A stretch of 64,000 nt of DNA, taken from Clostridium prolinivorans (GTDB taxonomy: Bacteria > Bacillota > Clostridia > Clostridiales > Clostridiaceae). The notes beneath the pieces were generated by a model that saw only the letters and a program-made list of their open reading frames with translations, did not search any database and was not told the DNA's origin. The position numbers and the translations under genes were made by a program. Where the stretch lies: the NCBI RefSeq assembly GCF_004011155.1, contig NZ_RJWG01000003.1:1-64000 (forward strand), read 5' to 3'. Within the stretch, counting starts at the first letter, position 1; each line of letters opens with the position of its first letter. This document shows, piece by piece, positions 32,630 to 42,489 of this stretch.

Positions 32630-33121
32630 ATGTTAAAAGGAAAAGCTATTGTATATGGAAATAATGTAGATACAGATGTAATTATTCCTGCAAGATATTT
32701 AAATACTAGTGATCCTAAAGAACTAGCAATGCATTGTATGGAGGATTTAGATAAAAATTTTTCTAGTAGAGTAAAACCAGGTGATATAATGGTTGCTGGA
32801 AAAAATTTTGGCTGTGGATCTTCAAGAGAGCATGCGCCAATTGCTATTAAAGCATCAGGAATAGGATGTGTTATAGCAGAAACCTTTGCTAGAATTTTTT
32901 ATAGAAATGCTATTAATACAGGCCTTCCTATTATGGAATGTCCTGAAGCTGTACAAGATATAGAAGATAATGACGAAATTACTATAGATGTAAATACTGG
33001 GATTATTACAAATATTACAAAAAATAAAACTTATCAGGCAGAGCCTTTTCCACCTTTTATTCAGGAAATTATTAATGCAGAAGGATTGATTAATTATATA
33101 GCAAAGGCGGTGAAAAAATAA
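32630..33121 (+). CDS. leuD: 3-isopropylmalate dehydratase small subunit
   Basis: A 163-residue swivel-domain subunit with [16 protein letters not shown] and [18 protein letters not shown]. It completes the isopropylmalate isomerase with LeuC. ATG behind AAAGGCGGGAG; the stop shares its last base with the leuB ATG. Confidence 0.95.
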   Translation: MLKGKAIVYGNNVDTDVIIPARYLNTSDPKELAMHCMEDLDKNFSSRVKPGDIMVAGKNFGCGSSREHAPIAIKASGIGCVIAETFARIFYRNAINTGLPIMECPEAVQDIEDNDEITIDVNTGIITNITKNKTYQAEPFPPFIQEIINAEGLINYIAKAVKK

Positions 33122-34185
33122 TGAAAATTGCTGTTATTCCAGGAGATGGAATAGGACCAGAGGTTATAAAACAAGCTTTAAAAGTTTTAAATACAATTTC
33201 TAAAAAATACAATTGTTCTTTTGAGTTTGAAGAAGTACTTATGGGAGGTATTGCTATAGATAAAACTGGTGTACCTTTACCTGAAGAAACTATTAATATT
33301 TGTAAAAATAGTGATGCTGTTTTATTAGGGGCTGTAGGAGGAGAAAAATGGGATACTCTTCCTGGACATCTTAGACCAGAAGCAGGACTTTTGGGTATAA
33401 GAAAAGCTCTTGGAGTTTTTGCAAATTTAAGACCAGCTATATTATTTCCTCAGTTAAAATCCGCTTCCACCTTAAAAGAGGAAGTCCTTGGAGATGGACT
33501 CGATATTATGGTTATTCGTGAGCTAATAGGAGGGGCATATTTTGGAGAAAAAAAGAGAATAGAAACAGAAGAGGGACCTAAAGCTTGGGATACTATGATG
33601 TATTCAGCTTATGAAATTGAAAGAATTACTCATGTTGCATTTAAAACAGCAATGAAGAGAAAAAATAAGCTTACATTAGTGGATAAGGCTAATGTTTTAG
33701 AAAGTTCAAGGCTTTGGAGAGAAATTGTATTTAAAATTGCTAAAGAATATCCACAAGTACAGCTTAATACTATGTATGTAGATAATGCTGCTATGCAGCT
33801 TATAAGAAATCCAAGACAGTTTGATTTAATATTAACTGAAAATTTATTTGGAGATATTTTAAGTGATGAAGCATCAATGCTTACAGGTTCACTTGGTATG
33901 CTTCCATCTGCAAGTCTTGGAGAAGGTAAAAGAGGATTGTATGAACCTATTCATGGTTCTGCCCCAGATATTGCTGGACAGGATAAAGCAAATCCAGTTG
34001 CTACAATTTTAAGTGTTGCTATGATGCTTAGATATAGTTTTGATATGGATGATGCAGCAAATGATATAGAATCAGCTGTATCAAAAGTATTAGATGAAGG
34101 ATATCGTACATTAGATATTTATGAAGCGGGGACAAAAGTTGTTGGTACAGAAAAAATGGGAGATTTAATAGTAGAAAAAATTTAG
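33121..34185 (+). CDS. leuB: 3-isopropylmalate dehydrogenase
   Basis: A 354-residue NAD-dependent decarboxylating dehydrogenase ([13 protein letters not shown] at the N-terminus; [20 protein letters not shown], then [20 protein letters not shown] cofactor region). It oxidises 3-isopropylmalate and could act on the methylmalate of the citramalate route. ATG overlaps the leuD stop by one base. Confidence 0.95.
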   Translation: MKIAVIPGDGIGPEVIKQALKVLNTISKKYNCSFEFEEVLMGGIAIDKTGVPLPEETINICKNSDAVLLGAVGGEKWDTLPGHLRPEAGLLGIRKALGVFANLRPAILFPQLKSASTLKEEVLGDGLDIMVIRELIGGAYFGEKKRIETEEGPKAWDTMMYSAYEIERITHVAFKTAMKRKNKLTLVDKANVLESSRLWREIVFKIAKEYPQVQLNTMYVDNAAMQLIRNPRQFDLILTENLFGDILSDEASMLTGSLGMLPSASLGEGKRGLYEPIHGSAPDIAGQDKANPVATILSVAMMLRYSFDMDDAANDIESAVSKVLDEGYRTLDIYEAGTKVVGTEKMGDLIVEKI

Positions 34186-34216
34186 ACAAATTCTAATAAA
34201 AGGGGGCTATAATATA

Positions 34217-35908
34217 ATGAAGCTAAAGGGCGCAGAGGTGCTATTAGAATGCCTGAAAGAGCAAGAGGTTAATGTTATTTTTGGATATCCAGGAGGAACA
34301 GTATTACCAATTTACGATGCTTTATATGATAGAAAAGATATAAAGCATATAATTACAGCACATGAGCAGGGGGCAACACATGCAGCTGATGGATATGCAA
34401 GAGCTACGGGCAAAGTAGGAGTTGTTATAGCAACCTCAGGTCCAGGGGCTACTAATACTGTAACTGGAATTGCAACAGCTTATAGAGACTCTGTTCCTAT
34501 TGTAGTTATTACGGGTCAAGTATCTCGTGATTTATTAAACAAAGATTCTTTTCAAGAAGTTGATATTATAAACATAACAAAATCTATAACTAAAAAGAAT
34601 TATCAAGTTAAAGATATAGAGGATATCCCCAAAATTGTTAGAGAAGCTTTTGAGATTGCTCGCTCTGGACGCCCGGGTCCTGTACTTATAGATATCCCGA
34701 AGGATTTACAAGCTATGACTATGGAATATGAGCCTAAATGCATAGATATTTCTTTTAAACCAGAAAAAGATATTTGTTATAATGATGATTATAAAGAAGA
34801 ATTAAGGATAAGATTAAAAGATGCTGTTGAAATAATTAATAAAAGTGAAATGCCAATGATTTTTGCAGGTGGAGGAGTAAATATTTCTGGAGCAAATAAA
34901 GAATTGCTTGAATTTGCAGAAAAAATAAAAGCACCTGTTACATGTTCTCTTATGGGCCTTGGAGCTTTTCCAGGAACTCATCCGTATTTTACTGGAATGG
35001 TAGGAATGCATGGAACTAAGTGTTCAAATATTGCTATAAATAAATGTGATGTACTTATTGCTATTGGGGTAAGATTTAGCGATAGAGTTGTTAGTAATAA
35101 AGAAAGTTTTGCAAAAAATGCAAAAATCATTCATATTGATATAGATAAAAGAGAATTTGGTAAAATAATAGAAAATGATATAGAGCTTTGGGGCGATATA
35201 AAGAATATTTTAAACATTTTTAATAAAGAAGTAAAAGAAAAAGAAGAAAGTGAATGGAATAAGCAAATACAATATTTTAAAGAAAATTATCCTTTAAAAT
35301 ATAAAAATAATGGAGGAGTAAGTCCTAAAAAAGTATTAGAAAAGCTGTATGAGCTTACTAATGGAAAAGCAATTATTACTACAGAAGTAGGGCAAAATCA
35401 AATTTGGGCAGCACAATTTTATAAATATTCAGAACCTAGAACTTTCATATCATCTGGTGGTCTTGGTACTATGGGGTATGGACTAAGTGCAGCAATAGGA
35501 GTTTCAATAGGTAGACCTGATGCTAAAGTAATAAATATTGCAGGTGATGGAAGTTTTAAAATGAATTCTATTGAACTTGCTACTATTTCAAGAAATAAAC
35601 TTCCTATTATACAGATTGTATTTAATAATCATGCTCTTGGAATGGTACGTCAATGGCAGGATTTGTTCTACAATGGCAGATTTTTTGAAACTACTCTGCA
35701 GCCAGATGTAGATTTTGTAGATCTAGCAAAAGCATATAAAATAAAAGCTATAAGAATAGAAGAAGATAATCAAATTGAAGGTGCATTAATAGAAGGACTA
35801 AAAAGCAATGAACCTATGCTTATAGAATGCGATATTAACTGTGATGATAAAGTTTTTCCAATAGTACCTCCTGGGGAGCCTATTAATAATATCATTGAAG
35901 AAATTTAA
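34217..35908 (+). CDS. ilvB: Acetolactate synthase large subunit
   Basis: A 563-residue TPP enzyme making acetolactate and acetohydroxybutyrate. The catalytic Glu lies in ITAHEQGATHAADGYAR; the TPP-binding segment is AGDGSFKMNSIELATISRN ending in NN. No ilvN regulatory subunit follows, so feedback control must come from elsewhere or be absent. ATG after AAGGGGGC; a terminator closes the operon. Confidence 0.94.
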   Translation: MKLKGAEVLLECLKEQEVNVIFGYPGGTVLPIYDALYDRKDIKHIITAHEQGATHAADGYARATGKVGVVIATSGPGATNTVTGIATAYRDSVPIVVITGQVSRDLLNKDSFQEVDIINITKSITKKNYQVKDIEDIPKIVREAFEIARSGRPGPVLIDIPKDLQAMTMEYEPKCIDISFKPEKDICYNDDYKEELRIRLKDAVEIINKSEMPMIFAGGGVNISGANKELLEFAEKIKAPVTCSLMGLGAFPGTHPYFTGMVGMHGTKCSNIAINKCDVLIAIGVRFSDRVVSNKESFAKNAKIIHIDIDKREFGKIIENDIELWGDIKNILNIFNKEVKEKEESEWNKQIQYFKENYPLKYKNNGGVSPKKVLEKLYELTNGKAIITTEVGQNQIWAAQFYKYSEPRTFISSGGLGTMGYGLSAAIGVSIGRPDAKVINIAGDGSFKMNSIELATISRNKLPIIQIVFNNHALGMVRQWQDLFYNGRFFETTLQPDVDFVDLAKAYKIKAIRIEEDNQIEGALIEGLKSNEPMLIECDINCDDKVFPIVPPGEPINNIIEEI

Positions 35909-35938
35909 TGCTATTATTAAGTTAGTATATAATATAAT

Positions 35939-35973
35939 AAAGGTCATTAGCATTTATACGCTGATGGCCTTTA
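35939..35973 (+). terminator. Terminator of the ilvC-ilvB operon
   Basis: AAAGGTCATTAGC pairs with GCTGATGGCCTTT with two G-U pairs, 30 bases after the ilvB stop. A T-rich tail follows. Confidence 0.85.
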
Positions 35974-36040
35974 AAATTTATAAATAATTATGATAAAATG
36001 AAGTACAAAAGCAAATAATATTTTTTAGTTTTTATAAAAT

Positions 36041-36170
36041 TTAATATCATAATTAATTCACAATAAGTTGTAAAATAATTTTCACTATACAATATATAAT
36101 ATTTTTAAATTTCTATTATATATTTGTAAATATTTAACAATAAGTCTTTTTGTGAGATAATAATATTATA
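36041..36170 (+). repeat. Dispersed ~140-bp intergenic repeat, copy A
   Basis: Matches copies at 45670-45816 (same strand) and 24672-24814 (other strand), including TTCACTATACAATATATAAT and GTAAATATTTAACAATAAG blocks. Its end supplies a promoter-like TTAACA, 16-base spacer and GATAAT (36134-36161), placing transcription just before the fumarase gene. Confidence 0.75.
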
Positions 36171-36188
36171 TAAAATGGAGGATAATAA

Positions 36189-37031
36189 ATGAAAGAAATA
36201 CATGTTTTAGAAATTACAAAAGCAGTTAGAAATTTATGTATAGAAGCCAATTATTTTTTATCAGAAGACATTAAACAAAAATTAGAAGAAGCTTGTAATA
36301 AAGAAAATTGGCCTTTTGCAAAAGAAATATTAGAAAAAATATTAGAAAATGCTGATATAGCTAAAAAGGAGAATATGCCTATCTGTCAAGATACTGGAAT
36401 GACATGTGTTTTTATAGAAATGGGACAAGATGTTCATATTATAGGAGGAAGTCTTGAAGATGCAATAAATGAAGGAGTTAGACAAGGGTATATAGATGGT
36501 TATTTAAGAAAATCTGTAGTAAAGGATCCTTTAAATAGGATTAACACTAAAGATAATACACCTGCAATTATAAATTATGAAATAGTTACAGGAGATGAAT
36601 TAAAAATAACTGTTTCCCCTAAAGGATTTGGTTCTGAAAATATGAGTAAAATAAAAATGTTAAAGCCTTCAGACGGAATTAAAGGTGTTAAAGAATTTAT
36701 AATTGAAGCTGTAAAAGAAGCTGGCCCTAATCCTTGTCCTCCTATAATTGTGGGAGTAGGTATAGGGGGGAATTTTGAAAAAGCTGCCATTATGGCAAAA
36801 AAATCTTTATTAAGACCAATTAATGAAAGAAATAGCAATCCTTTTTATAAAGAACTTGAAGAAGAACTTTTAGAAAAGATAAATTCTTTAGGCATAGGGC
36901 CTCAAGGTTTTGGAGGAAGAACAACGGCACTTGCTGTAAACATAGAAACATATCCAACTCATATTGCTGGTCTTCCAGTAGCAGTAAATATAAGCTGTCA
37001 TGTTACAAGACATAAAGAAATAAAATTATAA
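36189..37031 (+). CDS. Fumarate hydratase, class I, alpha subunit
   Basis: A 280-residue [4Fe-4S] lyase subunit with cysteines in PICQDTGMTCVF and GPNPCPPIIVGVGIGG. Together with the next gene it forms the two-subunit fumarase found in anaerobes. L-tartrate dehydratase belongs to the same family, so substrate is inferred; with no tartrate genes nearby fumarate is preferred. ATG behind TGGAGGATA. Confidence 0.85.
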   Translation: MKEIHVLEITKAVRNLCIEANYFLSEDIKQKLEEACNKENWPFAKEILEKILENADIAKKENMPICQDTGMTCVFIEMGQDVHIIGGSLEDAINEGVRQGYIDGYLRKSVVKDPLNRINTKDNTPAIINYEIVTGDELKITVSPKGFGSENMSKIKMLKPSDGIKGVKEFIIEAVKEAGPNPCPPIIVGVGIGGNFEKAAIMAKKSLLRPINERNSNPFYKELEEELLEKINSLGIGPQGFGGRTTALAVNIETYPTHIAGLPVAVNISCHVTRHKEIKL

Positions 37032-37041
37032 TGGAGGTTAC

Positions 37042-37605
37042 ATGGCTATGGAAAAAAAGATAACAACTCCACTTACAAAAGAAAAAATAAAAGAACTTAA
37101 AGCAGGAGATAGCGTACTTATTACAGGCACTATATATACAGCAAGAGATGCAGCTCATAAAAGGCTTATTGAACTTTTAGATAAAGGAGAAAAGCTTCCT
37201 ATAGATATAGAAGATTCTATAGTATATTATGCTGGACCTACACCAGAAAAACCTGGTCAAGTAATAGGTTCAGTAGGACCAACTACAAGTTATAGAATGG
37301 ATTCTTATTCACCAAGACTTATAGAAAAAGGATTAAGAGGAATGATAGGAAAAGGATTAAGAAATGCAGAAGTTATAGAAAGTATAAAAAATAATACAGG
37401 TGTTTATTTTGCAGCCATAGGAGGAGCAGCGGCTCTTATAGGAAAGTCAGTTGTAAAATCAGAAATTGTAGCTTATGAAGATTTAGGTGCAGAAGCTATA
37501 AGAAAATTAGAAGTAGTAGATTTTCCAGCAATAGTAGTTATAGATTGTGAAGGAAATAATTTATATGAAATAGGGCCAAATCAATATTTATATAGTTTAA
37601 AATAA
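37042..37605 (+). CDS. Fumarate hydratase, class I, beta subunit
   Basis: A 187-residue swivel subunit with VYYAGPTPEKPGQVIGSVGP and TSYRMDSYSPRLIEKGLRG, matching the C-terminal half of class I fumarase. It begins ten bases after the alpha gene. Two ATGs (37042 and 37048) are possible behind TGGAGG; spacing does not settle it. L-tartrate dehydratase beta is the alternative identity. Confidence 0.85.
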   Translation: MAMEKKITTPLTKEKIKELKAGDSVLITGTIYTARDAAHKRLIELLDKGEKLPIDIEDSIVYYAGPTPEKPGQVIGSVGPTTSYRMDSYSPRLIEKGLRGMIGKGLRNAEVIESIKNNTGVYFAAIGGAAALIGKSVVKSEIVAYEDLGAEAIRKLEVVDFPAIVVIDCEGNNLYEIGPNQYLYSLK

Positions 37606-37677
37606 TGATATTATGTGTTTTGCAGCAGAATTATTAAGTGTGTTTAAATAAACAAAATATAAAAAATAATATATTAA

Positions 37678-37720
37678 AATAAGTGCCGTATTTATAATTA
37701 TTGCAAATACGGCACTTATT
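37678..37720. terminator. Bidirectional terminator between fumarase and PFL-family genes
   Basis: AATAAGTGCCGTATTT pairs perfectly with AAATACGGCACTTATT over an 11-base loop. It lies between convergent genes and has A/T runs on both flanks. Confidence 0.9.
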
Positions 37721-37721
37721 A

Positions 37722-39080
37722 TTAATTTCTTAAACTTTGAATAGGAGCGGGAAGTCTCCCACCACGATTTATAAATTCAGTACTTTTGTAATTATGAATA
37801 GGCATTATAGGTGCAAATCCAAGAAGTCCACCAAATTCTACTTTATCACCTACATCTTTACCTGGTACAGGTATTATTCTTACTGCGGTAGTTTTATTAT
37901 TTATCATACCTATTGCAGCTTCATCGGCAATTATAGCTGATATAGTTTCGGCAGTTGTATAACCTGGAACTGCAATCATATCTAGACCAACTGAACATAC
38001 ACAAGTCATTGCTTCAAGCTTATCAATAGTAAGTGCTCCACATTCAGCTGCAGATATCATACCAGCATCTTCGCTTACAGGAATAAATGCACCACTTAAA
38101 CCTCCTACATATGAAGAAGCCATTATTCCACCCTTTTTTACTGCATCATTAAGAAGTGCAAGAGCTGCAGTGGTTCCGTGGGTACCACATTTTTCAAGTC
38201 CCATTTCTTCTAATATATGAGCTACACTATCTCCTATAGAAGGAGTAGGAGCTAAAGATAAATCTACAATACCAAAAGGAACATTTAATCTTTTTGAAGC
38301 TTCTTGAGCTACAAGCTGCCCCATACGAGTTATTTTAAAAGCAGTCTTTTTTATTGTTTCTGATACAACTCCAAAATCTGCTCCCTTTACTTTTTCTAAT
38401 GCAGATTTAACTACACCAGGGCCTGAAACACCTACGTTTATAACACATTCAGGCTCACCAACTCCATGAAATGCTCCTGCCATAAAGGGATTATCTTCTA
38501 CTGCATTACAAAATACAACAAGTTTTGCACAACCAAGACCATCTTTATCGGCGGTAATTTCTGCAGTTTTTTTGACTATTTCTCCCATTTCTTTAACTGC
38601 ATCCATATTAATACCAGCTTTTGTACTACCTATATTTACAGATGAGCATACTTTATTTGTTACCATTAAAGCTTCAGGAATAGATTTAATGAGTTTTGAA
38701 TCTCCTAAAGTATAGCCTTTATGAACAAGAGCTGAAAAACCACCAATAAAATTAACTCCTACTGCATCTGCTGCTTTATCTAATGTTTTAGCAAATTCTA
38801 CATAATTTTCATCATCGCAGCTTTCTGCAACTAGAGAAATAGGTGTAACAGATATTCTTTTATTTATTATTGGGATTCCATATTCTTTTTCAATATCTTC
38901 TCCGACCTTAACAAGATTTTCAGCATATTTAGTTATTTTATCATAAATTTTTCTTCTAACTTCTGCTCCATTAAAACCAGAACAATCTCTAAGTGATATT
39001 CCCATTGTTATAGTTCTAATATCGAGATTTTCATTTTTTATCATATTTATAGTTTCTAATATTTCGTAATCTCTTAACAT
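37722..39080 (-). CDS. PFL-family protein (UPF0210/DUF711)
   Basis: A 452-residue soluble protein with [20 protein letters not shown] near the start and many glycine- and alanine-rich segments ([40 protein letters not shown]). It matches the conserved UPF0210 family. No enzymatic role is established. It is the second gene after an ACT-domain gene, a constant pairing that suggests joint regulation. Confidence 0.88.
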   Translation of the reverse strand: MLRDYEILETINMIKNENLDIRTITMGISLRDCSGFNGAEVRRKIYDKITKYAENLVKVGEDIEKEYGIPIINKRISVTPISLVAESCDDENYVEFAKTLDKAADAVGVNFIGGFSALVHKGYTLGDSKLIKSIPEALMVTNKVCSSVNIGSTKAGINMDAVKEMGEIVKKTAEITADKDGLGCAKLVVFCNAVEDNPFMAGAFHGVGEPECVINVGVSGPGVVKSALEKVKGADFGVVSETIKKTAFKITRMGQLVAQEASKRLNVPFGIVDLSLAPTPSIGDSVAHILEEMGLEKCGTHGTTAALALLNDAVKKGGIMASSYVGGLSGAFIPVSEDAGMISAAECGALTIDKLEAMTCVCSVGLDMIAVPGYTTAETISAIIADEAAIGMINNKTTAVRIIPVPGKDVGDKVEFGGLLGFAPIMPIHNYKSTEFINRGGRLPAPIQSLRN

Positions 39081-39104
39081 AATAGCTCCCCTACAATATT
39101 TTAA

Positions 39105-39374
39105 TTATATTCTGTGCATAGAATTAAAAATATCTTCATGTTGTAATTTAATTTCAACTCCCATTTCAGCTCCCTTTTCAAGAAGCTTATCAGATAATTC
39201 AACAAGTGGAAGTTTTGATTGTTCTAAATCTACTAACATAACCATTGTAAAAAAACCTTGCATAATTGTTTGTGATATATCAAGGATATTTACATTTTCT
39301 TTTGCTAAAATATCACTTACACCAGCAATAATTCCTACTTTATCTTTTCCAATTACAGTAATAACAGATCTCAT
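39105..39374 (-). CDS. ACT-domain protein (UPF0237)
   Basis: An 89-residue single ACT domain (VITVIGKDKVGIIAGVSDIL; NILDISQTIMQGFFTMVMLV). ACT domains bind amino acids or other small ligands. It is 24 bases upstream of the PFL-family gene. The ATG at 39374 is ten bases from GGGGG; the in-frame ATG at 39395 is less likely. Confidence 0.88.
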   Translation of the reverse strand: MRSVITVIGKDKVGIIAGVSDILAKENVNILDISQTIMQGFFTMVMLVDLEQSKLPLVELSDKLLEKGAEMGVEIKLQHEDIFNSMHRI

Positions 39375-39477
39375 AAAAGCTTTGCCCCCACTCATAAAAT
39401 ATATGTTCTTTAAATTATACAGCTAAATTTAATTATATTCAATAGGAATAAGAAAATGTAAATGTTTTAAAAGTTTA

Positions 39478-39560
39478 TTTTTTGTAGTGATTAAAAGTGC
39501 ACCACAGAGCTCTTCTGGATTTCCAAATCTCTCCATTGGAGTATTAGTTAATATTTTCAA
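39478..39560 (-). pseudogene. Relic of a short-chain dehydrogenase gene
   Basis: Read on the minus strand, this stretch encodes NTPMERFGNPEELCGALLIT, which matches the C-terminal PMxRxGxPEEL-GALLFL segment of SDR sugar oxidoreductases such as mannonate/fructuronate reductases. A stop lies just upstream (39561-39563) and nothing SDR-like flanks it. It is a decayed fragment, next to genes for hexuronate breakdown. Confidence 0.6.
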
Positions 39561-39645
39561 CTAGCAATATCTTGCGTGAAATAGTAAAATAAAAACTAAT
39601 TGCTTTATTGCTAGTTTATATATAAAATAAATATTATAAAACTAA

Positions 39646-39662
39646 GTTTTATAATATGAAAC
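39646..39662. promoter_or_regulatory. Probable operator before the IclR-family gene
   Basis: GTTTTATAATATGAAAC is an imperfect 17-base palindrome that agrees at 15 positions with GTTTCATATTATGAAAC upstream of eda (40541-40557). It lies 18 bases before the chosen start of the regulator, consistent with autoregulation. Confidence 0.65.
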
Positions 39663-39679
39663 AAGAAGGAGAGATGGAA

Positions 39680-40465
39680 TTGCCACTTAAAGAAGAAAAT
39701 TCTGTTCAATCTGTAGAAAGAGTTTTATCTATACTTGAGTATTTAGCAGAAGAAAAAAAATCTTGCAGAATCACTGAAATAGCTAATGCAGTTAATCTTC
39801 ATAAAAGCACTGTTCATAGACTTCTTAAAACATTAATGAATAAAGGCTATATAGAAAAAGAAATAGATTCAGATAAATATTTATTAGGAACTAAAGTACT
39901 ATTTCTTGCAAGTGCTGTTTTAGATAGAATGGATGTAAGAAATATTGCAAGAGCTTATATAGAAAAATTGTCTGAAAAAGTTAACGAAGTTATTCATCTT
40001 TCAATATTAGATGGAGATGAAGCAGTATATATAGATAAGGTTGAAGGATTAAGACACGGAAGTGTTAGAATGAATTCTCAAATTGGTAAGAGAGTACCTT
40101 TATATTGTACTGCTATGGGAAAAATATTGATTTCAAAGTTTAATAACGAAGAAATTATTAATATATTAAAAAATAAAGAGATGAAAAAGCATACAAATAA
40201 TACTATTACAAATATAGATGATTTTATAAAAGAAATAATAGATGTTAGAAAAAATGGATATGCTGTAGATGAAATGGAATGTGAGGAAGGAATAAGATGT
40301 ATAGCTGCACCAATATATGATAGAAAAGGAGATATAACTGCCTCTATAAGTGTATCTGGTCCAGTTTTTTATATTACAGAAGAAAAATTACCCTATATAA
40401 AAAAAGAACTACTTAATACTGCAAAAGAAATTTCAAAACAGCTTGGATATTTAAAAAATTACTAG
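39680..40465 (+). CDS. IclR-family regulator, KdgR-like
   Basis: A 261-residue regulator: winged-helix domain (ITEIANAVNLHKSTVHRLLK, about residues 27-46) and an IclR effector domain (GKRVPLYCTAMGKILIS, MECEEGIRCIAAPIYD). Next to eda and kdgK it probably responds to 2-keto-3-deoxygluconate or a phosphate. TTG at 39680 lies seven bases from AAGGAGA (39666-39672). The ATGs at 39656 and 39674 are badly placed, and the first lies inside the operator. Confidence 0.82.
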   Translation: MPLKEENSVQSVERVLSILEYLAEEKKSCRITEIANAVNLHKSTVHRLLKTLMNKGYIEKEIDSDKYLLGTKVLFLASAVLDRMDVRNIARAYIEKLSEKVNEVIHLSILDGDEAVYIDKVEGLRHGSVRMNSQIGKRVPLYCTAMGKILISKFNNEEIINILKNKEMKKHTNNTITNIDDFIKEIIDVRKNGYAVDEMECEEGIRCIAAPIYDRKGDITASISVSGPVFYITEEKLPYIKKELLNTAKEISKQLGYLKNY

Positions 40466-40498
40466 TTATTTTATTAAAATAGCTAGTAATTTTTTTTA
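40456..40498 (+). terminator. Terminator after the IclR-family gene
   Basis: ATTACTAG pairs with CTAGTAAT, with an inner ATTTT/AAAAT stem, followed by eight T's. The stop codon of the regulator (40463-40465) lies in the left arm. It separates the regulator from eda-kdgK. Confidence 0.88.
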
Positions 40499-40530
40499 CA
40501 TAGTAGTATTATAATAATAGCAATATAAAT

Positions 40531-40561
40531 ATGAAACATAGTTTCATATTATGAAACTATG
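40531..40561. promoter_or_regulatory. Double palindromic operator before eda
   Basis: Three alternating half-sites ATGAAAC, GTTTCAT, ATGAAAC form two overlapping palindromes: ATGAAACATAGTTTCAT (40531-40547) and one with 11-base arms and a 3-base centre (40537-40561). TATAAT at 40510-40515 lies just upstream. TGAAAC/GTTTCA symmetry matches KdgR-type IclR boxes. Confidence 0.75.
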
Positions 40562-40591
40562 TCAAAAGAGTTGATGATTGGGGGAATTTTT

Positions 40592-41236
40592 GTGGAAAGA
40601 ATTAGGACAATTGAAAAAATAATTGAAAGCGGAGTAGTTGCTGTAATAAGAGCAGAGTCTAAAGATGAAGGAATAAAAATAATTGATGCAGTTAAAAAAG
40701 GCGGAATTAAAGCGTTAGAAATAACTATGACAGTTCCAGGAGCAGTTGATATTATAAAAGAACTTTCAGAAATCTATAAAAATGAAGATGTAATAATTGG
40801 AGCAGGAACAGTTTTAGATCCAGAAACAGCTAGATTATGTATATTATCAGGTGCAAAATATATAGTAAGCCCAAGTATAAATGAAGAAACAATAAGGCTT
40901 TGTAATAGATATAGAATTCCAATTATGCCAGGAGCAATGACTGTTAAAGAAGCTATTCAAGCTCTTGAATTAGGAGCGGAAATAATTAAAGTTTTTCCAG
41001 GAAGTGCTTTTGGACCATCTATAATAAGTGCATTTAAAGGGCCTCTACCTCAAGGTAATTTTATGCCAACAGGAGGAGTAAATTTAGATAACGTTAAAGA
41101 CTGGATAAAATCTGGTGCTGTTGCTGTGGGAACAGGAAGTGATTTAACAAAGGGAGCAAAAACTGGAGATTATCAATTGATAACAGAAACAGCATCTAAA
41201 TTTGTTGAAGAAGTTAAAAAAGCCAGATTAAAATAA
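40592..41236 (+). CDS. eda: 2-dehydro-3-deoxy-phosphogluconate aldolase
   Basis: A 214-residue class I aldolase splitting KDPG into pyruvate and glyceraldehyde 3-phosphate. Schiff-base Lys lies in EIIKVFPGSAFGP, with Glu in ALEITMTVPGA and GAGTVLDPETA. The GTG at 40592 is seven bases from GGGGG; the ATG at 40559 overlaps the operator. Operon with kdgK. Confidence 0.92.
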   Translation: MERIRTIEKIIESGVVAVIRAESKDEGIKIIDAVKKGGIKALEITMTVPGAVDIIKELSEIYKNEDVIIGAGTVLDPETARLCILSGAKYIVSPSINEETIRLCNRYRIPIMPGAMTVKEAIQALELGAEIIKVFPGSAFGPSIISAFKGPLPQGNFMPTGGVNLDNVKDWIKSGAVAVGTGSDLTKGAKTGDYQLITETASKFVEEVKKARLK

Positions 41237-41256
41237 ATTTTATTAAAGATGAGGTT

Positions 41257-42258
41257 ATGGAATTTATGAATGCTTTAGTAAATAGTGTTATAAAAACTGA
41301 TAAAAGAGAATTTGATATGATAACTTTTGGAGAAAGTATGGTTATCTTCTCTCCAGATACTAAAGGTCCTTTAAGATATGTTAATAACTTTACTAAATCT
41401 ATAGGAGGGGCTGAATCAAATACAGCCATAGCATTAAGCAGACTAGGGCATAAAGCAGGATGGTTTTCAAAGCTTGGAGATGATGAGTTTGGAAGATATA
41501 TTCAGCTTATTATAAGAGGAGAAGGTATTGATATATCTAAAGTAAAAATAGATAAAAAAAGAAATACAGGTATACTTTTTAAAGAAAGATTTATTAATGC
41601 AAACCCAACTGTATATTATTATAGAAATGATTCAGCTGCAAGTAAATTTTCTATAGAGGATATAGATTATGAATATATAAAATCATGTAAAATATTTCAT
41701 ATAACTGGTATAACTCCTGCACTTTCTAAAAGCTGTAAAGAAGCAGTATTTAAAGCTATAGAAATAGCAAAGGAAAATCAAGTTATAGTATCTTTTGACC
41801 CTAATATAAGACTTAAGCTTTGGAGTATAGAAGAAGCAAAACCAGTACTTCTTAAAATAGCTGAAATGTCTGATATAGTTTTTCCTGGAATTGAAGAGGG
41901 GGAATTACTTCTCTCAACTAAAGATAAAGATAAAATTATAGATAAATTTATAGAATTAGGTTGTGATACCATAGCACTTAAACTTGGTAAAGATGGCTGT
42001 TATGTTGCTAATAAAAAAGAAAGACATTTTGTTAAGGGATATAATGTAGACAATATTGAAGATACTGTTGGAGCTGGAGATGGATTTGCTGCTGGATTTT
42101 TATCAGGTTTGCTTAGAAACTTAAATATTAAACAAGCAGCAGAATATGCAAATGGAGTAGGTGCAATGGCAACTTTAGTAAAAGGAGATATGGAAGGTTT
42201 TCCAACATTTGAGCAGCTTATGCAGTTTATAGGACAAAGTAAACACATAGATAGATAA
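41257..42258 (+). CDS. kdgK: 2-dehydro-3-deoxygluconate kinase, PfkB family
   Basis: A 333-residue ribokinase-family enzyme with SIGGAESNTAIALSRLG near the start and the catalytic-Asp motif DTVGAGDGFAAGFLSG at about residue 270. Next to eda, phosphorylation of 2-keto-3-deoxygluconate is the likely reaction. The ATG at 41266 is an alternative start, since GAGG at 41251 is very close to 41257. No uronate isomerase or dehydratase genes are in the window. Confidence 0.85.
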   Translation: MEFMNALVNSVIKTDKREFDMITFGESMVIFSPDTKGPLRYVNNFTKSIGGAESNTAIALSRLGHKAGWFSKLGDDEFGRYIQLIIRGEGIDISKVKIDKKRNTGILFKERFINANPTVYYYRNDSAASKFSIEDIDYEYIKSCKIFHITGITPALSKSCKEAVFKAIEIAKENQVIVSFDPNIRLKLWSIEEAKPVLLKIAEMSDIVFPGIEEGELLLSTKDKDKIIDKFIELGCDTIALKLGKDGCYVANKKERHFVKGYNVDNIEDTVGAGDGFAAGFLSGLLRNLNIKQAAEYANGVGAMATLVKGDMEGFPTFEQLMQFIGQSKHIDR

Positions 42259-42322
42259 AAATAAAATAATAAAAGTGCATAATAATTATTAATGAAAAAT
42301 TTGTTTTAAATGTATATAAATA

Positions 42323-42377
42323 AAAAAGAAGCGTAATTAGTTTTATATAAAATCAAATCTAATTACGCTTCTTTTTT
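42323..42377. terminator. Bidirectional terminator between kdgK and the phosphorylase
   Basis: AAAAAAGAAGCGTAATTAG pairs with CTAATTACGCTTCTTTTTT over an 18-base loop. It lies between convergent genes. Confidence 0.9.
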
Positions 42378-42489
42378 AGAATTAGCTGATATTTGTAAAA
42401 AATAACATAAATATTTTTAAGGTTAGAAAGAAATATAAAGAATTTTATACCAAACTATAAACTTCTTTTTTATCTTTTATTTTTATTAA

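Noticed and set aside
40559-40591. Eda start at ATG 40559
   Set aside because: The ATG lies inside the palindromic operator and has no ribosome site; GTG 40592 follows GGGGG at a good distance.
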